A stretch of DNA of 64,000 nt from Thermothielavioides terrestris NRRL 8126 (Eukaryota; Ascomycota; Sordariomycetes; Sordariales; Chaetomiaceae). Below, one piece after another: positions 12,201 through 24,200 of this stretch. The translations under genes were made by a program, and so were the position numbers. The stretch covers positions 4,340,001 to 4,404,000 of the forward strand of contig NC_016460.1 of the NCBI RefSeq assembly GCF_000226115.1, read 5' to 3'. Position 1 is the stretch's first letter; each line of letters begins with the position of its first letter. The notes below the pieces were generated by a model. It saw nothing but the letters and a program-made list of their open reading frames with translations, searched no databases and was not told the origin of the DNA.

Positions 12201-15200
12201 GCGCACAGGCAGCCCCGCTCCTCGGGCGCCGGTCCCGTTCATGCTGCCAGCTGGGCGTGGGGTTTTGCTGAAACGGGGCCGGTTCCAGCGTGTCAACACC
12301 GAGTTTGAGAAGGACGCGCGGTTGTGAAAATGCGGCTCAATTGTTCAGCTTGTCTGTGCAATCTGGATGGTAGGGGGGAGGGGAGTGCGAGAGGGAGGGC
12401 AGGGGTGTGTCTTCGCTTATCGAATCGATAGTTCACGATAGCTAACCTAACACAAGGGGCCTGATCCTTGCGCTTCCCGGGATCCCTGAATTCAGACCCC
12501 GCCCTTGCTTGTCGGCGCTCAACCGACGACTTCAACTTGATAAACGCTCCGCAACGCCATTTCTCGATGTCGGGATTTTGATGGGCAATATGCGAAGTTT
12601 CCCGACATAATACATATCTACCTATTACTTGCCCCGAGCCTCCACGCCCGAAGCCCTGCCGCAGCATGTGGTGGGTCCACGGCCATCTCCTCCCACCGTC
12701 TCGCCAGGAGGAGGAAGAGTGATCGCCAGCTGGTGCGGGCGGTTTCTGTACTGGGCGCGTACGTGCGCGCGTTATGCGAGATCAACTGGAAGCACTGATG
12801 ATGCGTCTTATGCGCCATGGTTCTACATACTGTGGCCCACCAGCACCAAGTGTCAGCGTTGTTCTAGAAGCTCCTGAGATGGGGCGTCGAGCTTTCTTGA
12901 CGTGTTAAGGCCGGGATGCGACGGTTGTGATCGAAGAAGACATCGTATCTTCGTCATGCCGATCGGGGACATTTCGTATGCGAGAGTTGGTACGCCAGGA
13001 TATGCGACGTGTGGCCCCAATGAGATCTTCGTCGCGAGGTCTCGGGACAGCCTGCTCAACATATCCCTCATCTACGCCTCGGTAAATATCGCAAGTTCAA
13101 GTAGGAACGTTAGAAGAAAGGTCCGCACGGCACAACCGCCGTCTCTGGGCAGCCAGTTCGTCAAGACGATCGAACGTATATCCCGGGATTTTCACCGCCC
13201 GTATGCAGCTGATCGAAACGGGAAACGGAGAGTGAAGTCCCTTCGCTGCCCGCTTGGAGAGCAATTGGGGGATTACATCGGAAGACCGCGATGGCAAGAG
13301 GGATTATACACCGCAAAACGCTCTCCTAGGTCGCGTGTACCGACGGGGACACGTGCAGTCCAGATGGCCTAACGAGCCAGACGTGCCCGGTGGCTGCTCA
13401 CAACTCCATTGCAAGCGACGAGAGCGCAAAGACAGAACAGGCAAGAGGCCATCCGATCTTTGGTTCCGTCTACCTAGGATTCACGAAATGCCGGCATTGG
13501 CGACCCGGGAAACCCGGTTCTCCGTGCGAGATGTGGAAACTCGCAGTATGTGTCTGTGATGTAGTGTAGTGCAGCGAGCGCGGCGTGCACAGTACGATCC
13601 CTTTCATTTTGGACGACCGATCAGAGCCGGTGAGTCTCATCTCAGAAATACACAGCGAGCGATCCAGCGATCCGGTTTATGCTGGCGGAGATTCCTTCGG
13701 ACGGCGCCCCTGATGCCCCATGGAGTGATCCACTCCGTCAAAGCGCAAAGGGCAGAGCACAGCGAACCCAGTTCAGACGACGGGGTTAGAAGTAAAAAGA
13801 TGTACCTATTATGATGGCCATCTAGAAGCCTTCTCCCGGCGAAGCCGGGTGCGGTTCCGGACAGGATCGCTGTTCGAGGCCATCGTCGTTCGGACCAAGC
13901 CGAGCAGAAGCGCGAATATGGCGACACCCAGATGGCGGTGAAGTAACCAAACCAAAGTCGTGAGACTGGGACTCCGACGAACAAAAGCCGTGATTGCAAA
14001 GACGGCACTAACCTCTGATATGGCAATTACCTCTGATGTCTAACTCGGTAAGACTCAGCCGAATCCGAGGTCTCGCGGTGTGCTCGAGGGTCGTGTGGCG
14101 CCTCAAATGTATCCGGGCGCCGAACCTTGCCCAGCCGCATCTTCGGGCCAGGTGGACCGTCGAGGTGCATCAAGCGCACCAGCGGTAAGCGCAGGGCCAG
14201 GGCTCACACCAGGTCCAGCGATGGGTGGACTGAAGAGCATGGCACCGGCTTCGAGTGTCTGTTACGGATGTATGTCCTGGGTTGGAGTAACAGTAAGCAA
14301 AGGTGGCCAGAGTCAGAGGAGCGTTGGGAGGATTCCCGCCGTTTCTGATCGCTGTTTGGGCGTTTGCCCAGGGGCCGTCATGCGTTCCCGAGTCCCGCCC
14401 CTCTGTGCCGTCTCCCTAAGCAGGCCCAGGAAATTGCTCTCTCATTCTGGGGGATCTGACAGAGCAAATCTGCAAACCAAACATTCAAGAACCGACAATG
14501 CCGCGATCGCCTTCCTTGGTGTTGTCTTCGCCTTTTCAGCAATCGTGGGAAATACGCGCTTACGAGGCGGCTGAGCCCCGGTCGTCCGATGGTCGAGGAT
14601 AAGGCCTGGTCGCATCTTCCAACCCGGAAATGTTTCGAGCATTGTTTCTGCGGGGCCGCCGCTGGGCTGACCCGGCCTCCCTCATGGCCTCATCGCTGGG
14701 GCCTGCAAAGCAAAGACGCGGTGCGCACTGGTGGTCGGCAAGGCACAGCATCGTCCCATTCTGGGCTGTCGCTGTGGGGTGCCTGCGGCGTGGTCTGGGC
14801 CTGTGGAGAACCGATTTGGTAAGGTCTGATACACGGCTGAGGTTGCACCAAACGGTTAGCGAGTTTGGGGTCCTGCACCCTGGAGCCGGAACTGATCAGA
14901 GCCGCCTCGGGGCAGGGGTGTCGCTGGGGCATGCTCCCTGCAATAGCAGCCTTGCATTAAGGCGCCGCCTTTTTCGGATTTGGGGATGCAGCGGACGCCT
15001 CGACGGTTTTGGACTCTGATGACGTCTTGCTGTGGGCTTTTCAGCACCTACCAAGTAGGTAGGTACCTTATGTAGGTACCTATACACCGATGTAGTGTAC
15101 ATCCGTAGTGTATTCAGCAACTCGATGCAAGGTCGACCCCGCCCCTCGCCAACGCCATTGATGCACGAAGCACGCACGGCCCGAGGGACAAGCCGCGGGG

Positions 15201-16789
15201 CGGCGTCGGGCTGGTGCGCTGGACAGGAGGGACTATTAACTGTGCCTCTCTGCCAAGTGCTGCGAAAGGGAAGTCGTTTGCGCGGTCGATAGAGAGAGCG
15301 CGAGCAGCCGCCGGCCACCCGCAGCGGCCAGCGTCTCCTGCAACGGCTTGTCCAGGGCCCTGGGGGCGGGCCGAGAATGCGTGCAGATGTTTTTCCTTCC
15401 TTTCCCGCCCTCCCCGGCGGACCTGGCGGTGGCAGTCTCAACTATTGGGCGGAAACAACCTCGCGTTTCAAGCGGGGGAGATGTCAAACCAAACGAAGAG
15501 TGGACTCGAACGCTCCAAGGCATGTACCTGGTAGTAGTGTGTGCCTGACAGCTGCAAGAGAGAGCGGAAGCGCAAAGCGAAGGTGATGCAGCCAATCACG
15601 GGCGCCCATTACAGCAGGCATCAGGGCATGTCTGCGACACCTGGCAGGGACGACCGACACCGGCAGCGAACGCCCGTGTCAAACTTCCGACACGGACGCT
15701 CCTCCCTTGCAACAAGCACGACTTGCTTCCAAACGGTGCGCTTTGCACATCGACGTGACTCAGTCGACCACCGACTCGTGCCTCTTTGTACTGTGGTATG
15801 CGACCGTTGCGGAGACCTGACCCCCAACAATGCGTACCTACCTCCATCGTCGCTCTCGCCCCCGAGTCTTCGCCTCTTCGACCATCTGCCCCAGCCCGCT
15901 CTGCCTCTGGCCTACCTTACCGTCGGCGGCAAACATCCTGCGTGCCCGTCTCTTTCGATTGCTACAGAGTCGCCGAGCGCGATGAGTAAAGCTGGCATCT
16001 CGCTGCATCCAGCTCTGTGTGCTGGACGCGTAGTTCGGCCTGAGGTCGTCATCGCGGGTCGAGCAGAATCTTGGTCGTCGTTTTGCAACTTCGTATCGGT
16101 TCTTGACAATCGCCTCCACTCCATTGCCGAGTCAGTAACTCGGTTTACCAGGTGCTTGCCCGGCGCGTAAACGGGGCCAGTGTTGCAGTGGTCGACATGG
16201 CAAAGTTCCTGGCCGCAAAGTGTTGTGGCACAACGAGGAAGAAATGGCTACCCGCTCGCTGGTGTTCTGCCCATCTTGGGCAAGCAGCATGACTTGTGTC
16301 AGATCCCCCATCTCCCGGAATCGTGCCTAACCGGGTGCCTTGGGTCTTGACCCTTGGGTTGACAGGGGCCGAGCACGATGGCCGACGCACGTCCGCTTTG
16401 TGTTCCCTCGACCTGGGGTCTATTGATGGGACGGTCGCGGTTGACTTGCTCCTCCGATTCACGCCCCCGAGCTACACGCTGCTGCTCTCCGATCAACCCA
16501 CCAGGGCTTCATGCCCGGTTTTTCTCAACATCCATGTTTTCCGTTACTCAACCACCCTTTCTCGTCCGGATTCGCCCGGCCTCGCCTGGCAGGGCCACTC
16601 CGGCGGGCCACCGCCGCCGCCGCCCACCCTCCCCCCTGCACAACCCACACGATGTGTAACCCCTCCCGGCCTCCTTCTCCCCAGGGCGTCTCCGCCAGAG
16701 GTCTGTAACAGGCCTCAGGCCCGGGGTGTGCCTGCCCCCTGGTCCGCCCTGTGGGACGGGATGAGCCTCAAACCCGACGTCATGCAACC
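9240..16789. other. Very long gene-free interval between two divergent Myb-type genes
   Basis: More than 7.5 kb without a frame that resembles a known fungal protein. The longest open frames (for example 10,497-11,165 and 14,080-14,574) have the biased, stop-poor look of GC-rich non-coding DNA. Local features are a 13-bp direct repeat near 10,653-10,675 (GTTACCTTACAG twice) and clustered TAGGTA/TACCTA words at 15,050-15,090. No tRNA, transposon termini or CRISPR-like array was seen. It is best described as an extended shared promoter region, possibly with unannotated non-coding RNA. Confidence 0.5.
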
Positions 16790-17000
16790 ATAACGAGTGT
16801 TATTATGAACTGTCTGTCTTCTCTCCCCGGCCCTGGGCCCCTTTCCCCTCTTCTTCTCTATCTTCTCTCCCCACCAAGGGCTACCTGTGGATATTCTCTC
16901 CCACCACTACGCTGTTGCGTGTGTGTCCCTTCCCTTTCTTAATTCTCTTCTCGCAGCTAAGGTTGTCACTCTTTACCCCTTTACCAACTAGCTTGGCTGC
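16790..17000 (+). promoter_or_regulatory. Pyrimidine-rich leader upstream of the Myb-like gene
   Basis: Dense CT runs (CTTCTCTCCCCGG, CTCTTCTTCTCTATC) on the + strand, a few hundred bases upstream of the ATG at 17,429. Such CT boxes are common near transcription starts of filamentous fungi. Assignment is by composition and position only. Confidence 0.4.
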
Positions 17001-17428
17001 CTACATTCATTTCTGGGGAGAGATATTTCCATTGTAGACGGTATAATCTGGTTCATTATACTTCACTTCTTCGCCCGGCCGAACTTTTTTTTATTCGAGG
17101 AACTCTCGAAACCATCTCGACTCGCTTCGTGTCTTTGGGTCTGTTCCTTGACGACTGGTTCACCCTGCTGTCTTCCAGCAAACGCCTCAGAGGAACCTCA
17201 CCGCCGAACCTGCTGGAAGGTCATCATCTCCGCCGGGTGCCCCACGTCCTCTACGGCTACGGTCCCTACCGAAACGAGACGACTTCGATTCTCACAGCAG
17301 CTAGTCCTGCTTGTTCTTCTTGCGAACATCATCTTTATACAACTTTCGATTCTTGGGACATACCGCTCGACACAACAGCTAGACCAGCTGAGCAGTGGGG
17401 GCAATAGCCATTTCGGAACCAGGTCACG

Positions 17429-18732
17429 ATGTCTCCGGCAATGCATATGGGGGGGCAACATGCCTCATACACCCCCACCTCAGACGCTATGGACCGCCAC
17501 GAATATGGCATCACGAAGAACAGGAAGGCGGCGTCGACCGGAGGTGGGCGAGCGTGGAGTGAGGATGAGGTACGCAGACCATTGAGCTGCCTGGCGACGG
17601 AGGGGGCCTTCCTCCTGTTTCGGACTGGGGCCTTCCTCCTGTTTCGGACTGGGGCTCGTGATTATTGGGGCTAACAAATTTGGGTGAATAGGAGGCCTAT
17701 CTTCTTCAGACGCGCCTGCAGAAGATGCCGTACAAGCATATTGCTGCCCACTTGAAAAAGACAGAGCTCGCGTGCCGCCTTCATTATCACCAACTCAGCC
17801 ATGGCAGCAACCGCCGTAAGCGCACCACGTCGATGTCTTCAGGGTCATCGGCGAGCGGGCAATCCCCGGTCCTTCAAACCTCGATACCCTCGCCGATCCA
17901 CGAGCATGATGACGCACACAGCCGCTCCGTCTCACCCCCCGAGTCTGCTGATTCGTACGGTTCAACCAGCCCCGGCGGCATCCAACTGCCCAGAATCATG
18001 TCGGCGACCGCGTCGACGGACACGTCTCCCCGGCTCCCAACCATTCTGCCCAAGCCGGCCTCGATGACGCTTGCGCTGGCCTCGATGTGCGGTTCCGGCT
18101 CGACCAGCACCGCGTCCCCGCCGACGTCTCGCGGTTACCCCACGCCCCTCCACGAGACGCACCCCCAAAATGTCGCGCCCATGACCTCGTCGGGTTACCG
18201 GGCATCTTCCAACCCTGCACCGCTGCACTCCACCCGCGTGTCAAGCAGCAGCCCTCATCACCATGGACCGGGGCCCCTGCGCCTGGACTGCTCTGCCCTG
18301 CCGCCGCCTCCCTCGGCAGGCTTGCCGGCACCGCCTGGCTTCATGGCCAGCCATCCAGTCGACATGGCGCGCCTCAACGCCATCTACAACGCGCACCGGG
18401 CATCGTTCTGGGCCGCCGTAGCGGCCGACTACGGACCGGGCGCCAACCCACTGGTGCTCGAGCAGGCGTGGAGGAGCAGCAGCACCCCTGCTGGGTCGGG
18501 CAGCGCACCAAGCTCCTCGAACCCCGGCATTGCCGCGCAGACGCCCATTACGCCGATCGCGAGCCCCGACGACCAGCTTTGTAGTGCCCACGTCCATCCC
18601 AAGCCGGACAAGACGCGGATCAGCGCCATATTAGGGATTGATGCCAATCCGAGGAGTCCCAGCGAGAGGGAGATGGTGAGGCGGTTGGAGGAGGAGAGAA
18701 ATGTTAGCGGCATGGGCATTGTTGGTGCTTGA
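17429..18732 (+). CDS. Myb-like DNA-binding domain regulator with Ser/Pro-rich tail
   Basis: Probable nuclear regulator. Exons 17,429-17,569 and 17,692-18,732 (393 residues); intron 17,570-17,691 has a GTACGC donor, a GCTAAC branch site and a TAG acceptor, and removing it fuses one domain. That domain runs from about residue 41 (GRAWSEDE) across the junction into AYLLQTRLQKMPYKHIAAHL and ACRLHYHQLSHGSNRRKR: a helix-turn-helix with a basic end, of the Myb-like fungal type. The rest is Ser/Pro/Thr-rich and probably disordered, ending with a conserved-looking KTRISAILGIDANPRSPSE followed by a charged helix. The start has a good context (TCACGATGTC), and upstream frames are not in phase. The intron carries a 24-bp tandem duplication. 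It diverges from the other Myb gene across 8.2 kb. Targets unknown. Confidence 0.85.
17603..17650 (+). repeat. 24-bp tandem duplication inside an intron
   Basis: Two identical head-to-tail 24-bp units beginning GGGGCCTTCCTCC, followed by a partial third start (GGGGCTCG). It lies wholly in the single intron of the Myb-like gene, between donor and branch site, so it lengthens the intron without touching splice signals. Confidence 0.9.
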
Positions 18733-20813
18733 TGCCGTGCTGTTGCTTTCTTGCCTGGAGCCCATTTTTTGGCACCAGGACTTGCCGGCTGACCTCTTAT
18801 TCCATTCTCGTCGATCGTTCGGTGTGCTTGTTTGACTCGACTGGCTTTTGACTTGAGCAGCTGTTGGTGCGAGTGGGTGGTTCCTTACTCAGCCGGCGCA
18901 AAGGAACGGGGAAGGGACTCAGGTGCCGGAATTTTCTTTTTGCTCCCTTGAATGTTTCTGTTTTGGCTTGTCCTTGATTCTGGTTGTGTTTTCACTTCGT
19001 TGCATGAACGTTTACTTCCTGCTAACCCGTTGCTGCTTTGTTACGCAGGGTTGAGGGAGGGATGGATGGATGGATGGATGATGGCTGGATGGATGGATGA
19101 AGTGACGACACGGCAAAGTAACGACAAGCCAGCAACGTTAGAGGCATTGGACGGTAACGCGCACACCATACCCATGCCCCATCTCTTTTCCTGTCTCAGG
19201 CTGCACTTCTCTTCTCTTTCCTTCTCTCAACCATGGATCACTTCACCGTGGTTTCAACGCAGAGGGGGGATTCCCAGGGCTTCTTGCATTTCGGGTGGTG
19301 TCCTTGAACAGTGGGACTGGGACTGGACTGTTGGGCTCGGATTTGGCTGGGCACGGAGGGGTTAAGTCACAAGTCCCGATGTTGTTTAGGTCAGGTATGT
19401 ACGCAATGCGGAGGGTAACCGGAGCAGTGCGCTGCTGCGAGAGTGGTAGCGTCGAAGCCCAAGTCGCAGTGCCACTTCCAAGGTGTCACCGACCAGAGTT
19501 CCTTATCAACGGAGTTTACGTGCAAGTGTTGTTTGTACGTCAGGGATACTGCAGCTAACGTTATCGTGCATGACGCATATCCGCCCGGAACCGGAGCCGG
19601 ACAGGGGCCGCTCTGCCTTCCTGCCTGCTTGCTGCCTTGAGCGAACTCGAAGCCCAGCAGTCGAAGGGATGCAGCCGAAAAGGTATATCGGTCTGGTTTG
19701 GTCTTCCTCGGCGAGATGTGAAGCTGAGAGCCGCAGGGACCCAGCACATCCGCAAACGTCAACTCTGTGGAACAAAAACACACATTCGGTGCGGTGTGTG
19801 TTGAGGGCGTTGCATTGGCCCCTCGGCTCCCGTTTCCTGGGCCCGCTCACATGCGCTCGATAACTATCGAATAAGTAAACTCAGGTAACTAGTGTTTAGC
19901 CGACTCATGCTTGGCTTCTCGCCGTGCATCGGCCCTGTCGCCGATTCCTCCCGCTGCGCACACGGTTTTCCAGGTTCACCGTGGACACTGGTACATTACA
20001 TGCACGCTAACAGTAGCAGCAAGCCGCAGCTATGACGCCATTCGAGAACAAGCTTGCCCCAAGCAGCCTCCCACGTGCGGTGCCGACTGGGCTCCCAGTT
20101 CGTCGCGTTGCCTGCTTGGGACCGATTGGCATTGGGACAGGGGCGGCGGCGGGCTGTGCTCCGACGGCTGGTCGTCCGTGTTGCTGCTGCCCGCTGTTGC
20201 TGCGGCGCATGGGCCGACGCCGGCGATGTGGCGGACGGATATTCCACCTCGCTTCCTCTGAGCCAACGAAGCGCTGCAGTTGGAAGACGGAAATGTCCAC
20301 CGGAGCTGGCTCCAGCCCAGCACGCAAGCAGCTTCGTCGGGGCCGTTACCGGCGATCGGGCACTGCGCACGCCCGAAGTGGGCCCGGCGGCTTGCACAGG
20401 GGGTTCCGGATATTCCACTCCAGGGCTGGGGCCCAGCCGAACTTCTAGCGACCTCCACCACGGATCGCTCGACAGCCAATCCTTGGCGACACAGATGTGA
20501 TGACAGCGGTCAAGGTTTCAGGTTTTGTGCTGTCGTCAGGTTTGCTCAACCGGGGCCGCACTGTGGTAGTGAAGATGGAGCCCCGAACTCCGGACGGGGA
20601 GCTCGTCACCCGGAGCTTTCGGTTGTTTGCTTGCACATCTTCTCCGCTTCCGGGCCCAACGCTCACCCTTCTTCGCCTTGGGGCCATGGCCCAGACCCCA
20701 CCGTGGTCCTCGAAGAAATTGCCTTGTCACCTTGCGCCGTAATCATAACTAGTCCATTGGTGCATACATACAGCTCCGCTATTCTCGGAGAAGTGGCAAC
20801 CGCTGATATCAAG
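18733..20813. other. Intergenic region with a GGAT microsatellite
   Basis: Between the Myb-like gene and the dehydratase. It contains an interrupted GGAT/GATG array at about 19,060-19,100. Open frames on both strands lack recognisable domains. No RNA gene or transposon was seen. Confidence 0.5.
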
Positions 20814-20856
20814 CCCCTCCCCTCCTTTCTTCCCCTCCTCCCTCTCTTGTCCCCTT
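20814..20856 (+). promoter_or_regulatory. CT-rich tract just upstream of the dehydratase start
   Basis: An almost pure pyrimidine run (CCCCTCCTTTCTTCCCC and similar) ending 30 bases before the ATG at 20,886. Position and composition fit a fungal CT box near the transcription start. No specific operator is recognised. Confidence 0.4.
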
Positions 20857-20885
20857 CCGGTGACATCACCGGCCCAGACATCGGC

Positions 20886-23192
20886 ATGGCTCCTCACGCA
20901 GACGGATCGCAAGGCGGCCAAGGCAGCGGCCAAGGCAACGGCCAAGGCCACGGCGAGCGCAACATGCCCAAGCCCGAAGAGTACATCCAGTTCGAGTGCC
21001 TTCCGGCCGGCGGACCCCTTAACCGGTGGTCTCACTTCATGACGCGGGAGCATGACTTCCCCGGCGCGCAGGCAAGTTAGTTATCTCGCCCAGCCATCCC
21101 GGCTGCGAAAAGGCGAGCAGTGCAGTGTCATGACGAGTGGCTCGCACCACCTGGGCCAGGCGGCTCATCAGCCGCAGTCTCAACAAGATGGCGCTTTCCC
21201 GTGATACTGGATGAACCACAGGGTTGAGGCGTGCTGACGTTGTGTTGTGTCTGTGCTCTCAGGCCATGCTTTACGCCGCCGGTGTCCCTAACAGGGACAT
21301 GATGAAGAACGCGCCCCATGTGGGCATTGCGACCGTCTGGTGGGAGGGGAATCCGTGCAAGTGAGTGCCCGTATCATTGCACTCTTACCATTTTGCGGAT
21401 GACCCGCGATCCTGACTGATGGGGGATTGTAGCACGCATCGTGAGTGATCTCCATCCCACTACTTCTACATCTTTATACTAAGAACAAGCCCAGTGCTCG
21501 AACTCGGAAATATCGTGAAGAAGTCTGTCGAGCAGCAAAACATGCTAGCCTGGCAGTACAACACCATTGGCGTCTCGGACGGCATCACGATGGGCGGAGA
21601 GGGTGAGTAGCACGGACCCGTGTCGTACCCTTGGACCCCGCATCACTGACCCCTGGACAGGGATGAGGTTTTCCCTCCAGTCGAGGGAGATCATCGCCGA
21701 CAGCATCGAGACGGTCACATGCGCGCAGCGCCACGACGCGAACATCAGCATCCCCGGCTGCGACAAGAACATGCCGGGCGTCGTCATGGCGGCCGCCCGC
21801 CACAACCGCCCCTTTCTCATGATCTACGGCGGCACCATCCGCAAGGGCCACTCCGCGCTCCTCGACCAGGAGATCAACATCTCGACGTGCTACGAGGCCT
21901 CGGGCGCCTTCACCTACGGCCGCCTGCAGGCCAAGTGCAAGACGGCCGCCGGGGCCGAGGCCACGCCGAGCGACGTGATGGAGGACATCGAGCGGCACGC
22001 GTGCCCGGGCGCGGGCGCCTGCGGCGGCATGTACACGGCCAACACGATGGCGACGGCGATCGAGGCCATGGGCCTGACGCTGCCGGGCTCCTCGTCGTAC
22101 CCGGCCACGTCGCCCGAGAAGCGGCGCGAGTGCGAGCGCGCGGCCGAGGCCATCCGCACCTGCATGGAGCGGGACCTCCGGCCGCGCGACCTGCTGACGC
22201 GCGCGGCGTTCGAGAACGCGCTGGTGGCCACCGTCGTGCTCGGCGGCAGCACCAACGCGGTGCTGCACCTCCTGGCCATGGCCAACTCGGCCGGCGTGCC
22301 GCTCACGCTCGACGACATCGACCGCGCCTCGCGCCGCACGCCCCTGCTCGCCGACCTCGCGCCCTCGGGCCGGTACTACATGGAGGACCTGTACGCCATC
22401 GGCGGCACCCCGGCCGTGCTCAAGATGCTCATCGGCCACGGCCTGCTGGACGGCTCCGTCATGACCGTCACGGGCCGCACGCTCGCCGACAACGTGCGCG
22501 ACTGGCCGTCGCTGCCGGCCGGCCAGAAGCTGCTGCGGCCGCTGGCCGACCCGATCAAGGCGACGGGCCACATCCGCGTGCTGCGCGGCAACCTCGCTCC
22601 GGGAGGCGCGGTGGCCAAGATCACGGGCAAGGAGGGGCTGTCGTTCACAGGGGTGGCACGCGTGTTCGACAAGGAGAGCGCGCTGGACGAGGCCCTCTCC
22701 CGCGGCGCCATCCGGCCGCCCCCGGTGGACTCCTCCGGCGGCGGCAACCTCGTGCTGGTGGTGCGGTACGAGGGCCCGCGCGGCGGGCCGGGCATGCCGG
22801 AGCAGCTGCGGGCCAGCGCGGCGATCGCGGGCGCGGGGCTGGCCGGGCGGGTCGCGCTCGTCACCGACGGCCGGTACAGCGGCGCCAGCCACGGCTTCAT
22901 CGTCGGCCACGTCGTGCCCGAGGCCGCCGTCGGCGGGCCCATCGCGCTGGTCCGCGACGGCGACCTCATCACCATCGACGCCGTCGCCAACAGGATCGAC
23001 CTCGTCGGCATCCCGGGGCTGGGCGGCGGCGCTGCAGACGCCGAGGCGGTCGAGCGCGAGCTGGAGCGCCGCAGGCGGGAGTGGGTGCCGCCCCCGATGA
23101 CGCCGATGCGCGGTGTGCTGGCCAAGTACGCCCGGCTGGTCGGCGACGCGAGCCACGGCGCCGTGACGGACGTGGGCGGGCCGGCGTGGTAG
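20886..23192 (+). CDS. Dihydroxy-acid dehydratase (IlvD/Edd family), paralog without obvious mitochondrial presequence
   Basis: Fe-S dehydratase that makes 2-keto acids from dihydroxy acids in valine/isoleucine synthesis. Exons 20,886-21,071, 21,263-21,360, 21,433-21,440, 21,495-21,602 and 21,661-23,192 sum to 643 residues. Intron 1 is a GC-AG intron (CAG|GCAAGT). Exon 3 is only 8 nt and completes the NPCNTH motif. Cluster cysteines fall at about residues 94 (NPCNTH), 167 (PGCDKNMPG, with the metal-binding Asp-Lys) and 254 ([11 protein letters not shown]). The C-terminal [17 protein letters not shown] matches the active-site serine region. The N-terminus is Gly/Gln-rich ([14 protein letters not shown]) and acidic, and does not look like a mitochondrial targeting peptide, so it may be a cytosolic paralog of ILV3; this is inference. 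No biosynthetic cluster genes adjoin it. Confidence 0.95.
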
Positions 23193-23899
23193 GTACTTAT
23201 TCAACTAGTTAGAGCCATGCCAATGCCACAGAACAGCCAAAGGGGCTGGCTCTGCTGCTGTTTGAGCGAAGCTGGCTCTCGCTCACCTTACGCCACCCCC
23301 TTATTTTCTTCTCTCCTCTCTGGCCCCTCAGGGACTGATAGACGGAAAGAATGAACCCTAGGCAGGAAACGGTATTGATAGACAGGGGTGAAGCGACGGT
23401 ACCGCATGATGTAGGGGTATCGACGTTTTATACAGGAGTAACGACATGACAGGGGTTAAGAGGTTCCTGATCGCCTCTCCCGTCTACTCTTAATCTTTCC
23501 TCCCTGCCCAGCAGCGTGGTCTGTTGGAAGGAACAGCAGGCCACAGGAAAACCGGGGGTGTCCCTAATGGACATGTCCATGGCCATGTTTCATTGTGCTT
23601 CTTCAATGCTCTGATCTCAGCATTGTCGTCGCTGGCCGCCGTCGTTGCTGTTTCCTGCGTCAATCTCTCCGTACTCTCCCTTGCTGGACTTGAGCTCCGG
23701 AGGTGACGTGTTTCTGGCTCAACTCGGGGTGAAAGGGGACGAGGGGACAGGGAGTCGGCGTAGGGAGGTAGGGAGTCAGGTCGGGTGTCGTTGCAATCTT
23801 CTTAACCGCTTGCCGCCGGGGGCCTCACCCTGCCCCCCCTTCGCCGCTTCCCCCCCTCCCTTCTGAGCGGCGGTCTTCGGGCTCTCCTACGCAGACTCC
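23193..23899. other. Intergenic region downstream of the dehydratase
   Basis: Convergent spacer holding the presumed 3' UTR of the dehydratase. A short frame at 23,524-23,706 has no recognisable similarity. Nothing else is supported. Confidence 0.5.
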
Positions 23900-24200
23900 C
23901 TATCCGTACCTAGACTGCACACCCATAGCCTGCTTAGCAGCATCAGCGGCATTCTCCTCCTGAGTCGCCTGCCCCAGAGCCCTTTGCTGCCCCATGGCCT
24001 GGTTCACGATCCTTGATCGAGTTTCTTCTGGGCCGCCCCCTCTTTAGCCCTTAGCTGCACCGCGGCCTCTTTCAAGGCGTTGGCAAGAGCATATGCACAG
24101 TGGGAGGTGCAGGAGGAGGGGCATCACCCCCCATCCTCGCCCTCGACAGCCTCTGCAACACTCTCCGCAGCTTGCTTCCGAACCGTCCGTTTTCGCACCA
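23900..24200 (-). pseudogene. Possible decayed small helical-protein gene
   Basis: On the minus strand two phrases of alanine/lysine/glutamine-rich helix appear in adjacent frames: ANALKEAAVQLRAKEGAAQK (about 24,024-24,085) and, one base out of phase, VNQAMGQQRALGQATQEENA running on to the stop at 23,900. Further upstream KQAAESVAEAVEGEDGG is cut by a stop. The composition resembles LEA-like or mitochondrial stress small proteins, but I do not recognise the family. The frame change could be a frameshift or an unrecognised intron. It may equally be chance coding bias in non-coding DNA. Confidence 0.3.

Noticed and set aside
21585..23212. Long open frames on the minus strand (539 codons) and in another plus frame (497 codons)
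   Set aside because: Both are shadows of the GC-rich dehydratase gene, with His/Arg/Ala-rich composition and no domain.
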